DNA of 23,137 nt from Planctomycetaceae bacterium (GTDB taxonomy: Bacteria; Planctomycetota; Planctomycetia; Pirellulales; Pirellulaceae): NCBI GenBank assembly GCA_018658605.1, contig JABHUV010000388.1, forward strand, positions 1 to 23,137, in the 5' to 3' direction. Both the position numbers and the translations under genes were made by a program. Under the pieces are notes generated by a model. It made no database searches, had not been told where the DNA came from, and saw only the letters and a program-made list of their open reading frames with translations. Shown one piece after another: positions 1-4,981 of the stretch (the first letter of the stretch is position 1; each line of letters opens with the position of its first letter).

Positions 1-186
1 AAGAAGAAGCACCTGCTGAAGAAGAAGCACCTGCTGAAGAAGAAGCACCTGCTGAAGAAGAAGCACCTGCTGAAGAAGAAGCACCTGCTGAAGAAGAAGC
101 ACCTGCCGAAGAAGAAGCACCTGCCGAAGAAGAAGCACCTGCCGAAGAAGAAGCACCTGCCGAAGAAGAAGCACCTGCCGAAGAAG
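1..186 (+). repeat. 18-bp tandem repeat, ten units in two sequence blocks
   Basis: Ten consecutive 18-bp units encode the hexapeptide Glu-Glu-Glu-Ala-Pro-Ala. The first five complete units use GCT for the last alanine and the next five use GCC; otherwise the units are identical. The array may extend upstream of the window. Confidence 0.95.
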
Positions 187-191
187 ACTAG
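3..191 (+). CDS. 3' end of a gene encoding an acidic (EEEAPA)n tail (5' truncated)
   Basis: The frame starting at base 3 reads as a perfect hexapeptide repeat of Glu-Glu-Glu-Ala-Pro-Ala, then ends in Glu-Glu-Asp and a TAG stop at 189-191. Only the last 62 codons are in the window, so the body of the protein and its function cannot be identified. The tail is strongly acidic with regular Pro-Ala spacers and is probably extended and disordered. Such tails occur on several unrelated bacterial proteins, including some ribosomal and DNA-binding proteins, so no name is given. I chose this frame because GAA/GCA/CCT/GCT codons are ordinary here and it stops just after the repeat. Because of the repeat, other frames are open too, so the frame is likely rather than proven. 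Confidence 0.6.
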   Translation, partial: EEAPAEEEAPAEEEAPAEEEAPAEEEAPAEEEAPAEEEAPAEEEAPAEEEAPAEEEAPAEED

Positions 192-270
192 GGGGCAGTA
201 CCTTGTGCTCGTTCGTGGTGGTCAGTACCGACCCGTGTTAATTCGGAATCCTAGTTTGCACCACCGTGCC

Positions 271-933
271 TTAGCGGACTCGAGCCGCTTTTGGTAGCAA
301 TTTGGGTTGTGGGATTTTCATACCCACAATACGTCCATGACACGCTTCTAGTTGCTTAAAGTTGCCTTGTAAGAATTCGAACAGTGCCGTCGGTGGATTT
401 TGCCCTAACCACTGCTGGGCAAACTGTCGCATCTTCCGATCATATTCTTTTTCAGACGCTGAATGGATATAACAGCGTCCCTCAAATCTCCGTAGATCTC
501 CATTAAAATCTGCATTAATGTGCCACAACTCATGAAACACTGTCGTTAGTTTTTCAAGAAACGGCTCGTTTTGAAACCGTGGCAAGTAGAATTTGAGGAT
601 ATACAGCATTTCTCGACCTTGATAGTCAAACAGTCGCTGAGCCCCATATCGTTTTCCGTTTCGAATACCCTCGCGAGCACCGTTTTCAAATCGCATTGGT
701 GTAAGTGTCGCATGCACACCATGGCGAACCCCTTTTCGAGTTTGTGAAAAAGCTACCGCAACAAAATCCATGTCAATGTGAGTCATGCGTTCGTGCCGTT
801 GAGTGATATCGACACATAATCGACGCATGTACCCAGTAAAATCGAATCCCGCCGGCACAACTTCTCCCGTAAGTTGATTGCGCGATTTGGCTGGGTCTTT
901 ATGAGAGTAAGGCGTTGGTTGTTTAGATGTCAT
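271..933 (-). CDS. Putative zinc metallopeptidase (HExxH)
   Basis: A 220-residue soluble protein with no signal peptide or membrane segment. Its centre carries the zinc-protease signature HELWH, with His134, Glu135 and His138, preceded by a hydrophobic, helix-like stretch (LEKLTTVF). A third ligand is expected further on; Glu161, Glu163 or Asp165 in the stretch after RCYIHSA are candidates, but I cannot decide among them. The overall look fits the small putative metallopeptidases seen in planctomycetes and phages, and the fold assignment is inference. The basic C-terminus (PKLLPKAARVR) is unremarkable. The ATG has no clear Shine-Dalgarno site. The gene diverges from the lipoprotein gene across a gap holding a perfect palindrome, and its 3' end faces the repeat gene. 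The substrate is unknown. Confidence 0.6.
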   Translation of the reverse strand: MTSKQPTPYSHKDPAKSRNQLTGEVVPAGFDFTGYMRRLCVDITQRHERMTHIDMDFVAVAFSQTRKGVRHGVHATLTPMRFENGAREGIRNGKRYGAQRLFDYQGREMLYILKFYLPRFQNEPFLEKLTTVFHELWHINADFNGDLRRFEGRCYIHSASEKEYDRKMRQFAQQWLGQNPPTALFEFLQGNFKQLEACHGRIVGMKIPQPKLLPKAARVR

Positions 934-1028
934 TTATGGCTGACACACTCATGTTGATTTTAACAAGCGTCGTAGTGACTGATATTGATTTTGAACATTG
1001 ATAAAGAGTACTCTGTGGAACTCATTTT

Positions 1029-1046
1029 TGGATTTTATAAAATCCA
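1029..1046. promoter_or_regulatory. Perfect 18-bp palindrome in a divergent gap (candidate operator)
   Basis: TGGATTTTATAAAATCCA is a perfect inverted repeat with no central gap, between the divergent metallopeptidase and lipoprotein genes and 50 bp before the GTG start of the latter. A TATAAA -10-like hexamer sits at its centre on both strands, but no good -35 was found at 17 bp on either strand. A dyad in a divergent intergenic region suggests a dimeric regulator site; this is inference. Confidence 0.4.
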
Positions 1047-1095
1047 TCTTACAGAGATTCCTTGAGTTGTCTTTAACTTCAAACAAATAATACCA

Positions 1096-1974
1096 GTGAT
1101 TTCACCCCGTTGCATCACCAATATCCTCGTTATCTTAGCCATCTCGATAGGTTCGGTCGGATGCCAGTCCATAGTAACACCAAAATGGTCGCTCGAAAAT
1201 GAAGTCACTAAAACAACACTCTCCGCTCCGCAACTGGCCCGCGACGCCGTTATCCTCGAAGTTGCATTCATACGTGTTGCGGCGAAAAAAAATAGGAGCG
1301 ATTCCACGTTTTGGTCCGATGTCGATGAAACACATTTGTCTATGGATGACCGTAAACGGCTCTCACAAAATGGAATCCGCTGCGGATTAATCGCGGGTTC
1401 ACTGCCTAATTCTCTCAACGAACTCATCAACGGCGATGCCAACACCGTAGACTTAGAAGCACTAACTGGCAGTTTGAAATTAAATCTAGAAAACCGCAAT
1501 CAACGTCTTCAATTTAGAGCGGGGCAAGCCGGTCAAATTGTGATGAGTAAATCGGTTAAAGATAACATTACTGTGATTACTTCGGATTCCCAATACTCAG
1601 CGGCCGAACGTTTCAGTCAGGCTCAATGCCAATTTCAAATCAAAACATACCCTCAAGGTGATGGCCGCGTCAGAATCGAATTGATTCCGCAAATCCACCA
1701 CGGAGATCCGCGAGCGGAATTCACCGGGCAAGATGGGGCGTGGCTACTAAAAACACAACGTGCCATAAAACAATACGACACCGTTCCAATTGAAGCGATG
1801 ATATCTCCCGGGGAATCTTTACTGCTCAGTGCTGATTCTCATAACAAAGGCTTAGGCCGGCAATTCTTTGTGATCAACGATGACGACGAAAAAACCAACC
1901 ACTTGCTGTTAATGCGTTTAGTGCACACTCAATACGACGATCTTTTCGCTCCCAATGAAACCCCACTCGAATAA
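1096..1974 (+). CDS. Predicted exported lipoprotein of unknown function
   Basis: A 292-residue protein beginning with a short basic segment and a hydrophobic stretch (NILVILAISIGSVGC) that ends at Cys23. This resembles a lipoprotein signal peptide with a weak lipobox: Ser rather than Leu at -3, then Val-Gly-Cys-Gln. The mature part has no repeats or further membrane segments. The C-terminal half (about residues 170-280) looks like a beta-rich domain around a stretch with RVRIELIPQIHHGD. I do not recognise the family. The start is GTG at 1096; upstream in frame there is a TGA at 1063-1065 and no earlier usable start codon. No clear Shine-Dalgarno site is seen. The gene stands alone, divergent from the metallopeptidase and 178 bp before the aldolase gene. 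Confidence 0.65.
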   Translation: MISPRCITNILVILAISIGSVGCQSIVTPKWSLENEVTKTTLSAPQLARDAVILEVAFIRVAAKKNRSDSTFWSDVDETHLSMDDRKRLSQNGIRCGLIAGSLPNSLNELINGDANTVDLEALTGSLKLNLENRNQRLQFRAGQAGQIVMSKSVKDNITVITSDSQYSAAERFSQAQCQFQIKTYPQGDGRVRIELIPQIHHGDPRAEFTGQDGAWLLKTQRAIKQYDTVPIEAMISPGESLLLSADSHNKGLGRQFFVINDDDEKTNHLLLMRLVHTQYDDLFAPNETPLE

Positions 1975-2026
1975 CACACCTGATTGTTACGTTTCGAGGA
2001 ACCCCACAATCTTGCGTTTCACCCGC

Positions 2027-2055
2027 TTGAGGATATTCGATTGTCCAATAATAAT
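2027..2055 (+). promoter_or_regulatory. Candidate sigma70-type promoter upstream of the aldolase gene
   Basis: TTGAGG at 2027-2032 matches four of six -35 consensus bases. After a 17-bp spacer, AATAAT at 2050-2055 matches five of six -10 bases. Transcription would begin near 2062, leaving a leader of about 90 nt before the ATG at 2153. The -10 lies inside the inverted repeat at 2049-2063. Confidence 0.4.
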
Positions 2056-2063
2056 GATTATTA
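2049..2063. promoter_or_regulatory. 7-1-7 inverted repeat resembling a FUR-family box
   Basis: TAATAATGATTATTA is a perfect 7-1-7 inverted repeat. It differs from the known Fur 7-1-7 motif (TGATAATnATTATCA) only at one symmetric pair of positions, and is equally close to the PerR box. It overlaps the candidate -10, where a repressor would act. It is AT-only apart from the central G, so chance is a real alternative. Confidence 0.35.
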
Positions 2064-2140
2064 AACAAATGCGAAAAGAGATGATCAATCGTTAGTCATC
2101 CCACGCTGCAGTTACAAATCTTCTCACATAATAGTTCTCA

Positions 2141-2145
2141 AGGAG
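2141..2145 (+). promoter_or_regulatory. Shine-Dalgarno site of the aldolase gene
   Basis: AGGAG stands 7 nt before the ATG at 2153, fixing the aldolase start. It is one of the clearest ribosome binding sites in the window. Confidence 0.8.
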
Positions 2146-2152
2146 TAAACAC

Positions 2153-3163
2153 ATGGCTTTGGTTCCCCTACGTGTCATTTTGGATCACGCAGCTGAAAAT
2201 GAATATGGCGTTGCTGCATTTAACGTAAACAACATGGAACAAATCCAAGCCATCATGGAAGCAGCACAAGAGACCGATTCTCCTGTCATCGTACAGGCAT
2301 CACGGGGTGCTCGCGGATATTCGCAAGATGCATACTTGCGACACCTTATGCTAGCGGCTGTTGAACTCTATCCCCATATCCCTGTTGTCATGCACCAAGA
2401 CCACGGCAACAACGTCGACACGTGTGTCAGTGCTATGGAGAACGGTTTCACGTCTGTCATGATGGATGGATCATTAGAAGCAGATGGAAAGACTCCAGCA
2501 GATTACGAATATAACGTGGATGTAACTAAGCAAGTCGTTGATCTAGCACACGCACAAGGTGTATCTGTCGAAGGTGAGTTAGGATGTTTAGGTTCACTAG
2601 AAACAGGCATGGGCGATCAGGAAGATGGACATGGTGCCGAGGGCGTTTTATCACGAGAACAACTACTAACCGATCCCGAAGAAGCGGAACAGTTCGTTGC
2701 TGCTACCGGTGTTGATGCCTTGGCCGTTGCTATCGGCACAAGTCACGGTGCTTATAAATTCACTAGTAAGCCAGACGGTGAAGTACTTGCGATGGATCGC
2801 ATCGACGCCATCCACTCTCGCCTCCCCAACACACATCTTGTGATGCATGGTAGTTCTTCTGTACCTCAAGAATTGCAAGATGTCATCAACGAGTTTGGTG
2901 GGAATATGAAACAAACCTATGGTGTCCCTGTCGAAGAAATTCAACGTGGCATTCGTTCCGGCGTTAGAAAAATTAATGTCGACACCGACAATCGTCTGGC
3001 AATGACCGGAGCAATCCGAAAGGTACTCACTGAGAACCGAGCGGAATTTGACCCTCGAGCTTATCTCAAGCCAGCTCGTGAAGCAATGAAGCAAGTTTGT
3101 GTCGCTCGCATGGTCGCTTTCGGCCAAGCCGGCAACGCTGAAAAACTTCGAGTGACCCTATAG
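2153..3163 (+). CDS. fba: Class II fructose-1,6-bisphosphate aldolase
   Basis: This cytoplasmic enzyme cleaves fructose 1,6-bisphosphate to dihydroxyacetone phosphate and glyceraldehyde 3-phosphate, and runs the reverse in gluconeogenesis or the Calvin cycle. The 336-residue length fits the zinc-dependent class II TIM-barrel family. Visible signatures are MHQDHG, with catalytic Asp83 and zinc ligand His84; the EGELG segment; a histidine in [10 protein letters not shown]; a histidine in VMHGSSSV; and the phosphate-binding KINVDTD near residue 280. The sequence resembles the Calvin-cycle-type subgroup (FbaA/CbbA-like), but no other Calvin gene is nearby. The start is set by a strong AGGAG site. 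The gene appears to be a single transcription unit, because 193 bp separate it from the kdsD start. It may be controlled through the FUR-like dyad upstream, which would suit a metal-dependent enzyme; that link is inferred. Confidence 0.96.
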   Translation: MALVPLRVILDHAAENEYGVAAFNVNNMEQIQAIMEAAQETDSPVIVQASRGARGYSQDAYLRHLMLAAVELYPHIPVVMHQDHGNNVDTCVSAMENGFTSVMMDGSLEADGKTPADYEYNVDVTKQVVDLAHAQGVSVEGELGCLGSLETGMGDQEDGHGAEGVLSREQLLTDPEEAEQFVAATGVDALAVAIGTSHGAYKFTSKPDGEVLAMDRIDAIHSRLPNTHLVMHGSSSVPQELQDVINEFGGNMKQTYGVPVEEIQRGIRSGVRKINVDTDNRLAMTGAIRKVLTENRAEFDPRAYLKPAREAMKQVCVARMVAFGQAGNAEKLRVTL

Positions 3164-3340
3164 ATTAACGTCTAAACATGGTCATCATTTGCATTCATTG
3201 AGTGGAGCAAGTCTACCTACTACTGAGCAACGAATATAGTCGTTTGATAACAGCATTGCTCCCAAATCGCTTTCTGCTGTAAAATCTCTACGCAGTTTGA
3301 CAATTCCAAACGATGGGCCTCTGCTGCGCAATAAAACCGT

Positions 3341-3345
3341 AAGGA
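3341..3345 (+). promoter_or_regulatory. Shine-Dalgarno-like site supporting the kdsD start at 3357
   Basis: AAGGA stands 11 nt before the ATG at 3357. It favours that start over the in-frame TTG at 3297, which has no ribosome binding site. Confidence 0.5.
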
Positions 3346-3356
3346 ACGACGTTTCG

Positions 3357-4439
3357 ATGAGTACTCCCGCGCGTGTTTCAGTTACCCCTACAAAACACCT
3401 GAACACATTTGAACAAATACGACTTGCCCAAGAAATTATTCTTAGTGAAGCATCTGCGCTAACACATTTAGGAAATAATCTACCGGAGCATTTTTGTGAT
3501 GCCGTTGCAGCAATTTCCCAAACAACGGGCAGCTTGATTGTCATTGGTATCGGCAAAGCAGGACTCATCGGCCAAAAACTTGTCGCGACGTTTGCTTCAA
3601 CTGGGACACCCGCTCATTTTCTACATCCAAGTGAAGCGATTCATGGAGACCTAGGTCGCATCCAAAGCAACGATACCGTACTGCTGCTATCGTACAGTGG
3701 TGAAACGGAAGAGATCACTCGCCTACTCTCCAAGCTAACGGCTCTAGAAATCCCTCGCATTGCCATCACATCAAGTCTTAACAACACGCTAGCCCGGCAA
3801 TCCAGTATCGTCCTACCATTAGGAAATCTACATGAAGCAGGCTCGCTGCAACTCGTACCAAGCACAAGCACCACTGCAATGTTGGCAATTGGAGATGCTT
3901 TGGCGCTAGTCACAAGTGAACTTCAACAATTCACAGCAAATGATTTCGCTCAATTCCATCCAGGTGGATCGTTAGGGCGTAAGCTTACAAGTGTCCGAAA
4001 GGTCATGCGGCCACTAGCGGAATGCCGAGTGGCACACCAACATCAAACCATCCGAGATGTCTTTGTGGTAAGTAGTATACCTGGGCGGCGAACGGGCGCA
4101 ATCATGCTTATTGACAATATTGGAGCGTTAACAGGTCTATTTACCGACAGTGATTTGGCACGAATGCTCGAACAAAACAAGGACGCCAATTTCGACACTC
4201 CGATTGGCAATTACATGACAGCCAATCCAATTACAATATCCGATACAAAAATGTTAGCGGATGCGGTGGAAATATTCAGTGACAGACGTATTAGTGAATT
4301 GCCTGTAACTAATGATGCCGGCGAACCCGTTGGATTAGTCGATATCACAGACACCGTTGCCTTTTATCCAACACCATCTGTAAATGAAACTGCAACCGTC
4401 ATTAAAATATCAACCTCGGACAATCTCAGCAAACCATGA
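3357..4439 (+). CDS. kdsD: D-arabinose-5-phosphate isomerase (KpsF/GutQ/KdsD family)
   Basis: KdsD interconverts D-ribulose 5-phosphate and D-arabinose 5-phosphate, the first step of Kdo synthesis for lipopolysaccharide, in the cytoplasm. The 360-residue protein has an N-terminal SIS sugar-isomerase domain (about residues 40-185). This shows the nucleotide-fold-like GIGKAGLIGQKL near residue 64, the phosphate-binding SYSGETEE from residue 112, and the family signature FHPGGSLGRKL. Two CBS domains follow, at about 215-270 and 280-335 (the second with MTANPITISD and ISELPVTNDAGEPVGLVD). An in-frame TTG 60 bp upstream would add 20 residues, but AAGGA supports the ATG at 3357. The last four bases overlap the kdsC start (ATGA), so the two are translationally coupled. 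The partner gene confirms the Kdo role over sugar-alcohol catabolism. Confidence 0.92.
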   Translation: MSTPARVSVTPTKHLNTFEQIRLAQEIILSEASALTHLGNNLPEHFCDAVAAISQTTGSLIVIGIGKAGLIGQKLVATFASTGTPAHFLHPSEAIHGDLGRIQSNDTVLLLSYSGETEEITRLLSKLTALEIPRIAITSSLNNTLARQSSIVLPLGNLHEAGSLQLVPSTSTTAMLAIGDALALVTSELQQFTANDFAQFHPGGSLGRKLTSVRKVMRPLAECRVAHQHQTIRDVFVVSSIPGRRTGAIMLIDNIGALTGLFTDSDLARMLEQNKDANFDTPIGNYMTANPITISDTKMLADAVEIFSDRRISELPVTNDAGEPVGLVDITDTVAFYPTPSVNETATVIKISTSDNLSKP

Positions 4440-4981
4440 TTTCTAGCACTACTATAGAGAACATCAAACTGATTCTATCCGATGTAGACGGTGTTTTGAC
4501 TAATGGCGCTATTGGTTTCGACAACACTGGTATCGAAACAAAACAGTTTCATATCCGCGATGGATTAGGAATCAAGATGTGGCAACGCGCTGGTTTTCAA
4601 TTCGGTGTCTTAACAGCTCGGACTTCCCATATTGTCAAAGTCCGCTGCCAGGAACTTGGAATCGATATTGTTCGACAAGGTTTTGAAAAAAAACTGCCGG
4701 CTACGATGGAGTTAATAAAAAGCCTACACCTCAACCTAGATCAAGTATGTTTCGTTGGTGATGACTTAACCGACATGCCAGTCATTTCTGCTGTTGGATT
4801 CGGAGTGGCTGTTGCTGACGCTGCGCCGGAAGTACTTGCCGAGGCTGATTTTGTAACCCAAACCAACGGTGGATTCGGAGCTGTTCGCGAACTAGTCGAA
4901 ATGATTCTCCGTAAAACCGATCGTTGGCAGGGGCTCGTTGCACAATACTATCCATGTCACCTAACGGAGGACCAAGTATGA
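4436..4981 (+). CDS. kdsC: 3-deoxy-D-manno-octulosonate 8-phosphate phosphatase
   Basis: KdsC removes phosphate from Kdo 8-phosphate to give Kdo, before activation to CMP-Kdo. The 181-residue length is typical of this capless HAD phosphatase, which works as a tetramer. The catalytic motif I is DVDG at residues 16-19, with Asp16 as nucleophile and Asp18 as acid/base. It lies in the family-specific context LSDVDGVLTNG, followed by FHIRDGLGIKMW. LTART carries the motif II threonine, and FVGDDLTDMPV holds the motif IV acidic residues. Both ends overlap neighbours by 4 bp as ATGA: kdsD upstream and the LptC/LptA-like gene downstream. This marks one co-translated unit. There is no membrane or signal segment. 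Kdo8P synthase (kdsA) and kdsB are not in the window. Confidence 0.93.
   Translation: MISSTTIENIKLILSDVDGVLTNGAIGFDNTGIETKQFHIRDGLGIKMWQRAGFQFGVLTARTSHIVKVRCQELGIDIVRQGFEKKLPATMELIKSLHLNLDQVCFVGDDLTDMPVISAVGFGVAVADAAPEVLAEADFVTQTNGGFGAVRELVEMILRKTDRWQGLVAQYYPCHLTEDQV
4966..4970 (+). promoter_or_regulatory. Shine-Dalgarno site inside the kdsC 3' end
   Basis: GGAGG lies 7 nt before the ATG at 4978. It decides the start of the large downstream gene over an in-frame ATG at 4924 deep inside kdsC. Confidence 0.85.

Noticed and set aside
1..297. A second open plus-strand frame (Lys-Lys-Lys-His-Leu repeat) running through the 18-bp array to a TAG at 295-297.
   Set aside because: The array's composition keeps several frames open. 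This one would run into the 3' end of the metallopeptidase gene and gives an unlikely Lys/His/Leu repeat, while the EEEAPA frame stops right after the array.
1035..1499. Minus-strand open frame of 154 codons opposite the lipoprotein gene.
   Set aside because: It lies antisense to a gene with a signal peptide and normal composition, has no family look, and crosses the intergenic palindrome; a shadow frame.
2104..2132. Second fba promoter with CATAAT at 2127-2132.
   Set aside because: The -35 position reads CGCTGC, and the start would fall within or right at the Shine-Dalgarno site.
2666..3127. Minus-strand open frame of 153 codons inside the aldolase gene.
   Set aside because: It is entirely antisense to a highly conserved enzyme; a shadow frame.
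3297..3325. TTGACA at 3297-3302 as a perfect -35 box, or as a TTG start for kdsD.
   Set aside because: The hexamer 17 bp downstream (TCTGCT) is a poor -10, and the TTG start has no ribosome binding site. ATG 3357 with AAGGA is better.
4924..4977. Longer form of the LptC/LptA-like protein from ATG 4924.
   Set aside because: It would overlap kdsC by 58 bp and put 18 residues before the signal peptide. ATG 4978 has GGAGG at the right distance and an ATGA overlap.
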